Part shown: piece by piece, positions 16,801-25,753 of the stretch
Numbering within the stretch: position 1 is the first letter of the stretch
Layout of the letters: each line of letters opens with the position of its first letter
NCBI RefSeq assembly: GCF_023634645.1
Contig: NZ_JAMKMR010000024.1
Span: forward strand, 1 to 49,788
From: Vibrio sinus
GTDB taxonomy: Bacteria > Pseudomonadota > Gammaproteobacteria > Enterobacterales > Vibrionaceae
Reading direction: 5' to 3'
DNA length: 49,788 bases
Position numbers and translations under genes: made by a program
Notes under the pieces: generated by a model
What the model saw: the letters and a program-made list of their open reading frames with translations, nothing else
Told to the model about the DNA's origin: nothing
Database searches by the model: none

Positions 16801-19800
16801 AAGCCAGATGGCGTGGGAAGTGGAGGCGAAAGTGTTTCTTCCTCAATGCTGGGATACACCATTACCCCTGAGACATATAGAAAAGATTTGGCGAGCTATT
16901 TTTACGATTTAGTGACCAAGGAATACAATGTTCAAGCGCCGATTGCAATGAGCTATGCGGACAGGTACGCCGAAGCGGCTCCTACCATCGATGGGAAAAA
17001 AGTGTTTGACCAAGATGCGGTCAGTATTGATAACTCACCTCCTACGTTTACGCCCATCATACTAGATGGAAAATACTACTATAAAGGTAACGCGCTATAT
17101 GTTGCTGGTGCCATCAGCTCTCAGGTGACCATTGATGACCCATCGGGTCTTGCGGAGCAGCCAAGTCTAACGCCTTACTATTTCACCAAAGAAGCCCCCA
17201 ATACTAAGAACGACATCGATTTAGGGTTGGAGTTAATTAGCGAAAATGGCTATGAATACCGCTACCAATTTACCCTCGACACTCAAAGCGAAAGTTACTC
17301 AAATATGATGGAGTTAGCATTAGATGTGCTTGCTCAAGACGACAGCAAAAATAAAAACTCCCTCAATGCAATATTCAGCTATAACGTGGACAACGACTAC
17401 CCCGTTATCGAATATCAACAACCTAAAGGAGTCAGTGACCCAGAAACGGATTATTTGAACGGTAATATCGAGAACGAACTGACCTTTAATGTAAAAGACT
17501 CCGTTGGTGATGACGCCGATAAACGTAAGCTCATATTTACTAACTCAGATCAAGAAAGTGAAACGTTCTCGTTAGAGACATTTGCAACCAGTTCCCCTGA
17601 CTCATTTAGCGTTAAGCTATGTAAAGACTGCTCTGGTATTTACCCTAAAGGAGGCGATGGCAACTGGACGGTGCGTGTTGAAGCTGAGGATCACCTTGGT
17701 AACAAAGTCACTGCTTCCACTCCTGATGCACCTGTGTTTATGGTCAACCTAGATTCCCAAGCTCCTGAATTTAATATGCCTGAAACCGTGACTTGGTTAG
17801 GGGGTAACAGTGAATGGAAACTCAGTAATATCCTTGACTGGGGCAGACTCAGCCCTGCTGGCAGTGTTGCTATCGATCTTAGAAAGTTTGATGGCACAAA
17901 CTTGTCGTTGGCAGCTTGTGATGTCAATTCGCAACATACGTGTATTCAAGGTGAGGTACCGAACATACGCGTTCAGCTGTTTGAAGGGGATTTTGAGTAC
18001 AGTAAGGAAAATCTATTTACGATCACTGCTAAAGACAGTGCTTTACCGAATCCAAACCAAAGTGTGGGTAAGTTTAGCTTCAAAATTGACAACGTGGGGC
18101 CAAGCATCAAGCTAGCCGATCCTCAAGTGACGGATTCTAAAACCCAAGAGAGTTACGTGTTAGGTAATCAATTCACCATCAATATTGCGTCTTTAACGGA
18201 TGACATGGGCGTTGATACGCTTTCGCTGTATCAAGCCGACAATGAGCAGCCAATCAAAAGCCAGTCTATTGATCTCGATATGGCTGAAGGTGATAAAAGT
18301 TATGCTTTCAAACTCAACGCTGACGATGTAGAGAAATTAGATCTTTCGGAGTCAAATAAAGTCGTTTTGCAGTTACGAGCGGTGGATATTAATGGTTTTG
18401 AATCAAAAATAGTGCCGATGTCGGAGGTGTTAATTGATCGAGAAGGCCCAGGTATTTTGCTGATTGATTATGACAAGGTCGCTTTTTACTCGGCAAACTA
18501 TCCATTTACCACTGATATCTATGATTATGGCTCAGATGGGTTATTTTCAGCTGACGGTGTTGATGTCGACAAAACTCGTTATTGGCTATTGTATAACGGC
18601 GAAGAAAAACCCGATACGTCATATGGAGGCACACCTCTGAGTGAAGGAAAGGTGGTGCTAGCCAACCGAGCAAATGGCAATACTATCGTGCTACTTAAGG
18701 CCGTAGACGTTCGAGGTAATGAGAGCACTAAGGAGTTCACGGTGCAAGTGCATGATAGTGCACCGGAAGCTGAATTCGTCGTGCAATATGAGGATGGCAG
18801 CGATATACAAAATAGTGTAGTGACGAAAGCGAACGCCGGATTAAAACTCACCCTGACTGCGTCGGATGTGAGTGGTGTTAAAACACCAACGGTCAACTTC
18901 TACTATCAAGGAGAGCAAGAAATCAGTCGCTCTGCGGACTTCAAGCTTGTTTCTGGAACCGTAGAAGACGGAGTGTGGGAAGCAAGCGTTCCGGCTAGTG
19001 AATTTGGCAAAGACGGTGATTTTATTCTGTCAATTACGGCTGGGAACAACACTCGTTATACTCAGATGTCGGATAACAAAGAGTGGAAAGAAACGCACAA
19101 ACTCACTATTCAACGTCAAGGTGTAAAATTGCTGGTGCCTGAAGGGTTTAGTGCTACCGTAGCGAATAAAAAGCTAACGGTTGGGTTTTCTTTAGAAAAC
19201 AACGATATCACGGTTGAGTCATTACAATGTTGGATTCGAAATAATTACCAAGGCGAAGGTGTACCAACCGATCAGGGGCCGACATCTGGGGTGATCAATA
19301 ACCCCAACCCGGTATCTTGTACTGTCGAGTCTGCTGAAAGTTTCGATTCGCCAGTTTTAATTACTAGAGCCATTGGCTCGAATGGAGCAGAGTCTATTCA
19401 AAAGTTCAGCTTTGCTATGATGGATGTTGAACCTCCAAGTTTGGCCACCCAGGCCAATATCACCATGCAAGCGGATAACGTTTCGCGTGACTCAGGCAAC
19501 GGCAAGAAAATGTATACGCTGGTGCTGTCTTATAGGGATGATTTATCCGGTGTAGAGTTGGCTTCTGAGCAGCACTCTCAGCCATATTTAGAGAAAAACA
19601 GCGCAACAAAAATAGTCCCAACGGAATGCCATACTTCCGGAGGCGGCACGGCAACATGCTCTTATACCAGCGAATACACTAACTTCATCGGCCAAGGGGA
19701 GAGCTCATCTGTACTAAAAATTCGCTCATTGTATGATGTCGCTGGCAACAGTGCGCAAGAGGAACCGACCATTACTTTAACAGAGCCACAAGGCAGTCTA

Positions 19801-21072
19801 GAGGCATCGATTGTGAGCCCGCAAGCGGGAGATTATATCGATGAAAATCCGCGAACCATTGAATTTCGCTACAAGCTTTATGACAACACGAAACTAGAAG
19901 GTATTGAGTCTATTGAAGCGGATGTGGGCGGGATAAAGAGTTATCCCACAGGCAAGATAAAGCAATGCGAAGATGACCCAAGTTATCTTTGTGTTCAATT
20001 TGAGTCGAAGATACCAGAGGTTGCGGATGGATCGAGTTTGAACGTGACGGTTCGAATGGAAGATATTTGGGGCGAAACGGCGAGTGATACATTGGCGGTT
20101 AAAGTTGATAACCAAGCGCCTGTTATTGGTGACACCGTGAATGTCATACTGGCGGAAGATCCAACGAAAGCACGATTTAAGTTTGATATTTCGGATTTCA
20201 GTAGTGGATTGCAAAAGGTATCGTATCGCGTCACGCCAGAGCATCAGGCCAGTTTCGATTTGCCAGTAAAAGAGGTTGGCAATGGTGTTGAAGAAGGGGA
20301 GCTGAGCTATTTTGATCTTGATACCGACTCCTTGCTCGACGTGGCCTCCATCAAAGTCTCTATCATTGCGACCGACAAACTTGGCCATGAACAAATCGCA
20401 ACGAAAACGCTGGACGTATCTTCTCCTTCGATTGTCTTGGAGTTAACCAACGTCGGATCTTCGGGAAATGTTCTTGTGTTTGAGCGGCCGACTCAACAGT
20501 ATTCGTTGAGCGCCGAAAACATGGGGCTGATAAAACCGAAGAGTTACAAAGTTGAGCTTTTGTCTGATAGCAAAGATGATATTTTGCAGTCAGGTGGATT
20601 CACCTCTGACTCAGTATTTGGTGAGTGGGATTTTACGGCGTCTCAGCAAGGGAAATATAAGTTAAAAGTGACCACGACAGATCAAATTGGCCGAGAGACC
20701 ACAGGGTTTATGTTTGGCCAAAAATCCTATGCGGACAGAGAGCTATACGTAGACTTTGATAAACCTGAGATTGGCTCGGTATATGGAGAACAGAAGACGT
20801 TCACACCACAAAATGGATACTATGAGGTTGATGTTCATGCCAATATTTCTGACGCTAACTTAAGTCAAGTCTCTGCTCAGCTTCATTCCAATGCCACGGG
20901 GCAGACTTATTATTCCGAAGTGGAGGTGGTGCCGAACCAAGCCGAGTATGTCTTTGCGTTTAATGTTCCTGCTAGCGATTACCAAGCCACGGTGAAAGCT
21001 GTCGACAAAGTGGGTAATGAAAACACATTAAGTGGGGTACCTGTGATGGTTGAAGCTGCGGGAGTAGAGTAA
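13834..21072 (+). CDS. Giant multi-domain Ig-like lipoprotein
   Basis: A 2412-residue predicted lipoprotein. Signal peptide residues 1-22 end in the lipobox VVSC, with the lipidated Cys at 23 followed by Gly-Gly-Gly-Asp, compatible with outer-membrane sorting. Residues about 35-150 resemble a carboxypeptidase-regulatory-like fold (TISGNVYDAPIAGSTVYIW...DAFGNYS). The rest is a chain of Ig-like modules whose borders are marked by D(N/S)xxP motifs near residues 457, 560, 1065, 1186, 1308, 1420, 2092 and 2308. No enzyme, protease or secretion-signal motif was recognised. Such proteins act as surface fibres or adhesins, but that is inference. A DUF3187 outer-membrane protein gene follows 241 bp downstream on the same strand. 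The frame is intact throughout. Confidence 0.88.
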   Translation: MDIIRRIKPWIGSLLLAILVVSCGGGDSGDSSPQTRATGTISGNVYDAPIAGSTVYIWEFQNGKLGRLLATTKTDAFGNYSTSIESASMPLFISAQGGAYIDPVSQSTVSDNNGKTIRMDSVINYSEGVNQNLMVTPLTNMVAGLTEFKIANQGANAESAISESLSTIDEMYGFDVNSVLPVDITKGGQSSYATDGHKYGALLTAYSSIADDFKSDCSASDCEQLYTSINLADIQYRDISSTGQLDGYEADLARGGTKRLSYGTQEVTSDLYTNTMSQHVLIVVNDPSLNLSGTKAADYDDFSTKINQQGTPGHEGGGAIPPRDEKPMSTEAPKVKRLDSDVLAGAYDQLELELDDDIGVESVTVDLQFTRDGFAQTVPCSTNGIGDGYCELSLEKFEKGKRITKADVYINTLKLDGSEGQSRATNTKLVVYTSDVVGNQRTANQGNGMSIEFEWDNDAPVIEFSSPTTISSATSSYLLSGLVKDSTQGIKSVSIQFENQAADDYECIDVTGPKDVGYHCQFSEIPRDISQFVSEAMHFYVTAIDAHGNKTTETRTVTRDNTPPTQQFSYPTQEVTFVDAQGNESPGYFNDSTFTEQDVQSADRYLKINYAYAKYNLIESFPEVDFEHFTSSVLEENHIPYIKVVVSDPDGGTLSGSSANSINLKVNYFVKGSESSSYSEKNRLESMPLGRTTIGDEIPHETIVLENDRADQLVYYIPLTRDILGSSFSNVSRNAIQKLAIQTVDESGNKSEVKEIFFKTSFDLPTIKVVTPFIGVTAQLEGLADNNQFVHVKSCTTTQQQELSTNNPARDVASCDLFVDNTNYTFIRVRLATNDQSNAYYYQWKDDESSRVNVNLSSASMDLGAYFELSGSTPLYITELSSYQTGLFDYYWNNTSNKSLSTAKVILGKVNDALASGSSSFFGFNPIETKYATNEMLRLDSDHTAMISDPVYRHRYLVEGLSDLATDKTLSSASVDFAQAFYNDFSADGKPDGVGSGGESVSSSMLGYTITPETYRKDLASYFYDLVTKEYNVQAPIAMSYADRYAEAAPTIDGKKVFDQDAVSIDNSPPTFTPIILDGKYYYKGNALYVAGAISSQVTIDDPSGLAEQPSLTPYYFTKEAPNTKNDIDLGLELISENGYEYRYQFTLDTQSESYSNMMELALDVLAQDDSKNKNSLNAIFSYNVDNDYPVIEYQQPKGVSDPETDYLNGNIENELTFNVKDSVGDDADKRKLIFTNSDQESETFSLETFATSSPDSFSVKLCKDCSGIYPKGGDGNWTVRVEAEDHLGNKVTASTPDAPVFMVNLDSQAPEFNMPETVTWLGGNSEWKLSNILDWGRLSPAGSVAIDLRKFDGTNLSLAACDVNSQHTCIQGEVPNIRVQLFEGDFEYSKENLFTITAKDSALPNPNQSVGKFSFKIDNVGPSIKLADPQVTDSKTQESYVLGNQFTINIASLTDDMGVDTLSLYQADNEQPIKSQSIDLDMAEGDKSYAFKLNADDVEKLDLSESNKVVLQLRAVDINGFESKIVPMSEVLIDREGPGILLIDYDKVAFYSANYPFTTDIYDYGSDGLFSADGVDVDKTRYWLLYNGEEKPDTSYGGTPLSEGKVVLANRANGNTIVLLKAVDVRGNESTKEFTVQVHDSAPEAEFVVQYEDGSDIQNSVVTKANAGLKLTLTASDVSGVKTPTVNFYYQGEQEISRSADFKLVSGTVEDGVWEASVPASEFGKDGDFILSITAGNNTRYTQMSDNKEWKETHKLTIQRQGVKLLVPEGFSATVANKKLTVGFSLENNDITVESLQCWIRNNYQGEGVPTDQGPTSGVINNPNPVSCTVESAESFDSPVLITRAIGSNGAESIQKFSFAMMDVEPPSLATQANITMQADNVSRDSGNGKKMYTLVLSYRDDLSGVELASEQHSQPYLEKNSATKIVPTECHTSGGGTATCSYTSEYTNFIGQGESSSVLKIRSLYDVAGNSAQEEPTITLTEPQGSLEASIVSPQAGDYIDENPRTIEFRYKLYDNTKLEGIESIEADVGGIKSYPTGKIKQCEDDPSYLCVQFESKIPEVADGSSLNVTVRMEDIWGETASDTLAVKVDNQAPVIGDTVNVILAEDPTKARFKFDISDFSSGLQKVSYRVTPEHQASFDLPVKEVGNGVEEGELSYFDLDTDSLLDVASIKVSIIATDKLGHEQIATKTLDVSSPSIVLELTNVGSSGNVLVFERPTQQYSLSAENMGLIKPKSYKVELLSDSKDDILQSGGFTSDSVFGEWDFTASQQGKYKLKVTTTDQIGRETTGFMFGQKSYADRELYVDFDKPEIGSVYGEQKTFTPQNGYYEVDVHANISDANLSQVSAQLHSNATGQTYYSEVEVVPNQAEYVFAFNVPASDYQATVKAVDKVGNENTLSGVPVMVEAAGVE

Positions 21073-21084
21073 CACTATCGTATA

Positions 21085-21114
21085 GATAACCAACTCGATA
21101 TTGGGCTGGTTATC
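21085..21114 (+). terminator. Hairpin after the giant lipoprotein gene
   Basis: GATAACCA (21085-21092) pairs with TGGTTATC (21107-21114), and CTC/GGG pairing continues inside after a mismatch. It lies 12 bp after the stop. No T-run follows, so it is a weak terminator or an mRNA 3'-end stabiliser. Confidence 0.4.
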
Positions 21115-21313
21115 GCTTAATACGCGAAATTTGCTATGCATATTTACAGTGTAAAAAAAGCGTTTTCCGCGCCAATAATCAGCGACTGAGGGAGCTTGGC
21201 TTATCTCACAGTTATCGTTTTTCATTCGTGAAAAACTCAATAACGGGTCTAAAATCTAACAAAAACACAGGCTTAAATTGTGTGTATGAGCGTTGTGAGG
21301 AAATAGGTTTTAG

Positions 21314-22360
21314 ATGATGTTGTCACTTAAGTATCGGCGGTGTTTGAGTTGGGGACTTAGCTGTTTCGCTTTTTCTATCCCAAGTATTTCAATGGCAGAT
21401 GAATCTTCAGACTGCGCTGAAGAGCAAAATCCACGCGGTTGTGAGTCTTCCCGCCTTTCTTCTCCATTTCGAACGTATCCTGCCTCTCCACTTCAAGCCA
21501 TGACCTTGACTACGCAGCTTAGATCTGGGGAGCTTGTTGACGATGCCGAACTATTTTTTATGGCGAGCGCTGCAAGTGTGTGGATTCAAAATAGGGATTT
21601 CCAGTTTGACTACTATCAAAATCAGGCGGTCTCTGGGATAGCGTGGCGCGTTAATGATGACTGGAGTGCGGAAGTAAAGTATCAGTTGGCCTGGTCTGCC
21701 AATAACCATTTAGATACATTGACGATAGATTTTCATGATTGGGTTGGCATTTCACAAAATGGGCGATTGGATAAAGATAAGCATCAGAACAACATTGATA
21801 GCCCGCTTTATAACGTTCATATCAATAACTTTGAAAGTGAAATCATGGTCAGTGCGATACATGGCTATGTGCAATGGCAAGCGTTTCGCACGGCTTCGCA
21901 AGCTCTAACTATTGGAGCCACACTGTATTACAACAAGGTCAATGATTCTGCTTTCGCAAACTCAAGTTTTGAGCAAGGATTACAAGCCAATTATTCGTTT
22001 TTTCATGGTCCGCATTCTTTATTTACTACTGTGGGAGGCACGTTACATTCGGCAGATGAACACATTTTCCAAGACTTGCCCGTTAAGCGGTTTACTGGTG
22101 CATGGGCATTTGGCTATGGCTACCGATTTGCTGCAAACCATGAGCTCATGCTCGAATATCATGGTTATGAGGGGCTACTAGAAGACGACAGTGAGTTCTC
22201 AAAATCTTCTCAGGAAGTACTATTGGGTTATCGGTATTACTTAAAAGATCTCGCTCAGATTGAAGCCGCTGCTACGGAGAATATTTACAATATGGGCAAT
22301 TCGACGGATATTTTGTTTAGTCTTGGGCTACGCTTCTTTTTAGGTTCAATTTCTAACTAA
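21314..22360 (+). CDS. DUF3187 outer-membrane beta-barrel protein
   Basis: A 348-residue protein with a signal peptide (about residues 1-28, ending SISMA). Alternating hydrophobic strands characteristic of an outer-membrane beta-barrel follow; recognisable pieces are WRVNDDWSAEVKYQLAW, GYGYRFAANHELMLEYHGYEG and VLLGYRYYLKDLAQIEAAATENIYNMGNSTDILFSLGLRFFLG. These fit the DUF3187 family, whose function is unknown. The last residues are LRFFLGSISN, so the usual C-terminal aromatic is not the final residue. Two ATG codons in tandem (21314, 21317) can start it; GAGGAAATAGG lies upstream. Position after the giant lipoprotein suggests the two share an envelope role. Confidence 0.78.
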   Translation: MMLSLKYRRCLSWGLSCFAFSIPSISMADESSDCAEEQNPRGCESSRLSSPFRTYPASPLQAMTLTTQLRSGELVDDAELFFMASAASVWIQNRDFQFDYYQNQAVSGIAWRVNDDWSAEVKYQLAWSANNHLDTLTIDFHDWVGISQNGRLDKDKHQNNIDSPLYNVHINNFESEIMVSAIHGYVQWQAFRTASQALTIGATLYYNKVNDSAFANSSFEQGLQANYSFFHGPHSLFTTVGGTLHSADEHIFQDLPVKRFTGAWAFGYGYRFAANHELMLEYHGYEGLLEDDSEFSKSSQEVLLGYRYYLKDLAQIEAAATENIYNMGNSTDILFSLGLRFFLGSISN

Positions 22361-22615
22361 CTTCCGCTTATTTGAAACTGGGAATAACCAGGCTAGATCA
22401 GACATTTTCTGGAAGGTATGGATGTCGCAGTTCATCGTAACGGCATCTTCAAATTATGCAAAAATCTGCACATCTAGTGATCAAGCTCAGGTTTTTACTT
22501 GCCCTCGGTTCATTACCTGCCTTTTTTCTCTTATATCTCAATATGTAACGTAAGACAGCTTCACAACTAAAACGAATGGAAGGGCAGTCTCATTCAGTTA
22601 TCAAAAGGCGTGGAT

Positions 22616-23371
22616 TTGATATTAGAGTACAGGGCGTTTGTTGGCGAAGGTGACTTTACTGCAAATGGAAATGTCTGCACCATTTGTTTGTGTGACGAAA
22701 AAAGCCTGCACATCAACGAGCAGGATTTTACTTTGTGCACCGTCTGGCGTCCTTCCTGCCAGTCACCACTCTACGAAGTGAGTTGCTCTCAAAATGGCTA
22801 CTGCATTGAATGTTGCGGTCATGGCTTACTTTGCGCTGCTGCTTCGATATTGAGTACTCAAACCAATCGAGCCAGTCTACGCATTAATGGAAATATTATC
22901 CCAGCCAAATTAAACGAAGGAAAAATTTGGCTGCGTTTCACTAAATTATCGGGCAATCTGATAACCCTTCCAAGCTGGATTAATCAAGCGTTTCATTTCA
23001 TCAACCCCATTTCCAATCAATGTATACAAGCCACTGAGTATGGTGGAGAGCAGGGGTATCTCTTGCTGGAATGGCCGCCAATGACCGATTTAACCCAAAT
23101 GAATATTTCCAGCGCCGTCATTACCCAATTCACCCAAAGGGCTGTCATATGTGTTGCTAAAGGAGAATGGCAAGCGCTGGTGAAATTTCGTTATTTCGCT
23201 CCACAATACGGCGTGGCTGAAGATATGGCGACGGGGTCGGCAGCAAGGGTGGTAGCAGCCCACTTTGGTGGAAAATTAACCTTACATCAAGTCTCATCAA
23301 GTGGTGGGTTGATGTATTCGAATGAAGATGCAGAACACGTCGAGATCGGCGGGTTATGTCAACCAATTTGA
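22616..23371 (+). CDS. PhzF-like protein in the ergothioneine operon
   Basis: About 250 residues with the two hallmarks of the PhzF (isomerase/epimerase) fold. These are CCGHGLLCAAASI near residue 65 (family E-x-x-x-CGHAT) and RYFAPQYGVAEDMATGSAARVVAAHF near residue 200 (family FaP..GV.EDPATGSA), plus SSGG near the C-terminus. The catalytic acid expected four residues before CGH is Cys here; the only nearby Glu is at -2. The enzyme may therefore be inactive or altered. TTG 22616 has AAAGG at a normal distance; GTG 22610 would have it too close. egtB begins 9 bp after the stop, so the genes are probably co-transcribed. The role in ergothioneine metabolism is inferred only from position. Confidence 0.72.
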   Translation: MILEYRAFVGEGDFTANGNVCTICLCDEKSLHINEQDFTLCTVWRPSCQSPLYEVSCSQNGYCIECCGHGLLCAAASILSTQTNRASLRINGNIIPAKLNEGKIWLRFTKLSGNLITLPSWINQAFHFINPISNQCIQATEYGGEQGYLLLEWPPMTDLTQMNISSAVITQFTQRAVICVAKGEWQALVKFRYFAPQYGVAEDMATGSAARVVAAHFGGKLTLHQVSSSGGLMYSNEDAEHVEIGGLCQPI

Positions 23372-23380
23372 GAGCGTATC

Positions 23381-24655
23381 GTGTCTGAATATAATACCGA
23401 CCAACTGATGACATCCTATCAAAGGACCAGAGATTATTCTTTACAGCTTTTTACGCATCTTGCTGCGGAAGATGTGAACTTACAAGCGGCAGAGTTTGTT
23501 AGTCCGCCAAAATGGCATTTAGCACACACCACTTGGTTTTTTGAAACATTCATACTGAAAGCGTTTGTGAGTGGTTATAAGGCACTCCGTTCTGAGTATG
23601 AATACCTGTTTAATTCCTATTACAACGCGGTGGGAGATCTGTATTCTCGTCCTCATCGCGGATTATTGACTCGTCCGCTGACTGAAGAGGTCATAAGATA
23701 CAGAGAATATGTTGATAGCCATATCCGCGATCTTTTGTCTGTTACTGGTAACGCTATTCATAGCGAAGTGATTAAGCGGATTCAGCTTGGTATCCAGCAT
23801 GAACAGCAACATCAAGAGCTATTTCTCACCGACATCAAATACTCGTTTTTTCAAAATCCAACATTTCCTGTTTTCTCCAATAAAAGTGACGTTCATAGCG
23901 AAGAGCTGACTCCATTAAATTGGCACAAATTTGAAGGTGGGCTCGCCAAGATAGGGGTATCTGAAAGTGACGAGACCTTTTCTTTCGATAATGAATCACC
24001 GTCACATCAAGTCTTCCTGTCACCTTTTCTACTGGCCAATCGATTGGTGACGAACGGTGAATTTATGGAATTTGTGCTGGATGATGGGTACAAAAGACCC
24101 GAGTTCTGGCTTTCTGATGGCTGGAAAGTTGTGCAGGACAACCAATGGCAGCAACCACTCTATTGGGTTCGACGTGCTGGAGAGTTACAAGAATATACCC
24201 TGTATGGAATGCAGCCGTGGCATCCTAATAATCCTGTCAGTCATTTGAGTGCCTTTGAAGCTGATGCCTTTGCCTGCTGGGCGAAAGCAAGGCTACCTAC
24301 TGAATTTGAATGGGAGTTTGCGGTTAAGCAAAATAAGATATCTGATCAGATGGTGTCGAGCTTCCACCCACAGCCTGCTAACGGTGACGAGAAAAATCTT
24401 GGTCTATCACAAATTTACGATACTTGTTGGCAATGGACATCCAGCGCTTATCGCCCTTACCCCGGCTTTCGTGCCTGTGAAGGGGCAATTGGTGAATACA
24501 ATGGAAAGTTTATGTGTAACCAATGGGTATTAAGGGGAGGATCGTGCGCAACTTCAGCCGGGCATGCCCGCGCGACTTATCGAAACTTCTTTTATCCGCA
24601 AGACCGTTGGCAATTCACCGGGCTGAGGCTTGCGAGAGATCTAATCGAGCAATAA
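23381..24655 (+). CDS. egtB: Ergothioneine synthase EgtB, iron-dependent sulfoxide synthase
   Basis: A 424-residue EgtB. The N-terminal DinB-like domain supplies the iron-binding triad: His in KWHLAHTTWFFE (His49) and His140/His144 in HEQQHQELFLTDIK. The C-terminal formylglycine-generating-enzyme-like domain ends with the motifs WQWTSSAYRPYPGFR, VLRGGSCATSAGHARATYRNFF and FTGLRLAR. EgtB joins hercynine (trimethylhistidine) to a thiol donor using oxygen. OvoA (ovothiol) would carry its own methyltransferase domain, absent here, and egtD follows, so ergothioneine is the better call. The thiol donor (cysteine or gamma-glutamylcysteine) cannot be told from the sequence by eye. No lyase gene (egtE) or egtC is adjacent. 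The start is GTG. Confidence 0.92.
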   Translation: MSEYNTDQLMTSYQRTRDYSLQLFTHLAAEDVNLQAAEFVSPPKWHLAHTTWFFETFILKAFVSGYKALRSEYEYLFNSYYNAVGDLYSRPHRGLLTRPLTEEVIRYREYVDSHIRDLLSVTGNAIHSEVIKRIQLGIQHEQQHQELFLTDIKYSFFQNPTFPVFSNKSDVHSEELTPLNWHKFEGGLAKIGVSESDETFSFDNESPSHQVFLSPFLLANRLVTNGEFMEFVLDDGYKRPEFWLSDGWKVVQDNQWQQPLYWVRRAGELQEYTLYGMQPWHPNNPVSHLSAFEADAFACWAKARLPTEFEWEFAVKQNKISDQMVSSFHPQPANGDEKNLGLSQIYDTCWQWTSSAYRPYPGFRACEGAIGEYNGKFMCNQWVLRGGSCATSAGHARATYRNFFYPQDRWQFTGLRLARDLIEQ

Positions 24656-24680
24656 GTGAGAAAGATAAGGGATATACTCA

Positions 24681-25670
24681 ATGAATAATGTTGGCACCAA
24701 CTTGGCAACTCAAAGCACTAACGTTTCATTTATCAATCGATATCATGCGCATCATGATGATCGGGAAAATATTCTAGTAGGCCTACAACAACCACAAAAA
24801 ACAATCGATCCCAAATATTTCTACGATCACTATGGCTCAGAGCTATTTGAGAAAATTACCCACTTGCCAGAGTATTACATCACTCGGACAGAAAAAATGT
24901 TGTTGCAACGTTATGCCAATGATATTGCAGACAGCTGTGGCCGAGGGTGCATCTTGATAGAGCCCGGAAGTGGCAATAGTGAAAAAGTTCGAATGCTACT
25001 TGAGCACATCCAGCCTTTGTCTTATGTACCGATTGATGTATCTGGCCAGTTTCTAGAAATGGCGGCGCAAAAACTAGGAGACGAATTTCCCACCATCGAT
25101 ATCAGCGCGATCTGTGCAGACTTTTCCCATTCTTTAATCTACAACGATGACATTCCTCATGGGCGTCGAGTGTTCTTCTATCCAGGTTCCACGATTGGCA
25201 ATATGTGTCCTGAAGAAGCGGTGGAGTTCTTGAAATCACTGAAGCAAATTATTCAGCACGGAGAAAGTCACGGTGGCGTTATCATTGGGATTGATTTGGT
25301 TAAGCCTCAATCCGTTTTACATGCTGCATACAATGATGCGCAGGGCGTGACAGCGGAATTTAATTTGAATGTACTTAGTCATGTTAATACCAAGGCTAAC
25401 GCAAACTTTAAGCTTGAAAACTTTAGACATTCTGCCCATTTTAATCACTATAAAAGCCGCATTGAAATGCATTTGGTGAGCCGATGCCGCCATACCGTTA
25501 AGGTCGGTGACCACGTTATTTCTTTTGATGAGGGCGAATCCATCCATACTGAAAACTCCTACAAATACACGTTAGAAACTATTCGAGATTTGGCAGAAGA
25601 AGCTGGGTTTAGCGTTCAGAAATCTTGGGTTGATGATGATTCTTTGTTTAGCTTGCACTATATGGATTAG
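24681..25670 (+). CDS. egtD: L-histidine N-alpha-methyltransferase EgtD
   Basis: A 329-residue SAM-dependent methyltransferase that trimethylates histidine to hercynine, the EgtB substrate. Family landmarks are DPKYFYDHYGSELFEKIT, LPEYYITRTE, the SAM-binding loop IEPGSGNSEKV near residue 94, YVPIDVSGQFL, FFYPGSTIGN near 165, and the C-terminal segment ESIHTENSYKYT with the substrate-binding region. Length is typical (about 320-330). It follows egtB by 25 bp with the ribosome site AAGGGATA, so the three genes 22616-25670 form an operon that ends at the terminator at 25691-25739. Confidence 0.94.
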   Translation: MNNVGTNLATQSTNVSFINRYHAHHDDRENILVGLQQPQKTIDPKYFYDHYGSELFEKITHLPEYYITRTEKMLLQRYANDIADSCGRGCILIEPGSGNSEKVRMLLEHIQPLSYVPIDVSGQFLEMAAQKLGDEFPTIDISAICADFSHSLIYNDDIPHGRRVFFYPGSTIGNMCPEEAVEFLKSLKQIIQHGESHGGVIIGIDLVKPQSVLHAAYNDAQGVTAEFNLNVLSHVNTKANANFKLENFRHSAHFNHYKSRIEMHLVSRCRHTVKVGDHVISFDEGESIHTENSYKYTLETIRDLAEEAGFSVQKSWVDDDSLFSLHYMD

Positions 25671-25690
25671 CAAGCAAAGGCTTCTTGGCA

Positions 25691-25739
25691 AAAGAAACGC
25701 TCGCGATATGCTTTTATTGGTATGCGAGCGTTTCTTTTT
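25691..25739. terminator. Strong intrinsic terminator after egtD, shared with the opposite gene
   Basis: AAAGAAACGCTCGC (25691-25704) pairs perfectly over 14 bp with GCGAGCGTTTCTTT (25724-25737), followed by TT. The A-rich left side gives the mirror T-run on the other strand. It can therefore stop both the egt operon and the convergent zinc-ribbon gene. Confidence 0.88.
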
Positions 25740-25753
25740 GGGGAGCGGTTAAG

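Noticed and set aside
19894..20394. 166-codon minus-strand frame within the giant lipoprotein gene
   Set aside because: Composition is the mirror of the real gene; no start signal, no domain resemblance.
23381..24655. egtB read as ovothiol synthase OvoA
   Set aside because: OvoA carries a C-terminal methyltransferase domain; this protein ends after the FGE-like domain and a separate egtD follows.
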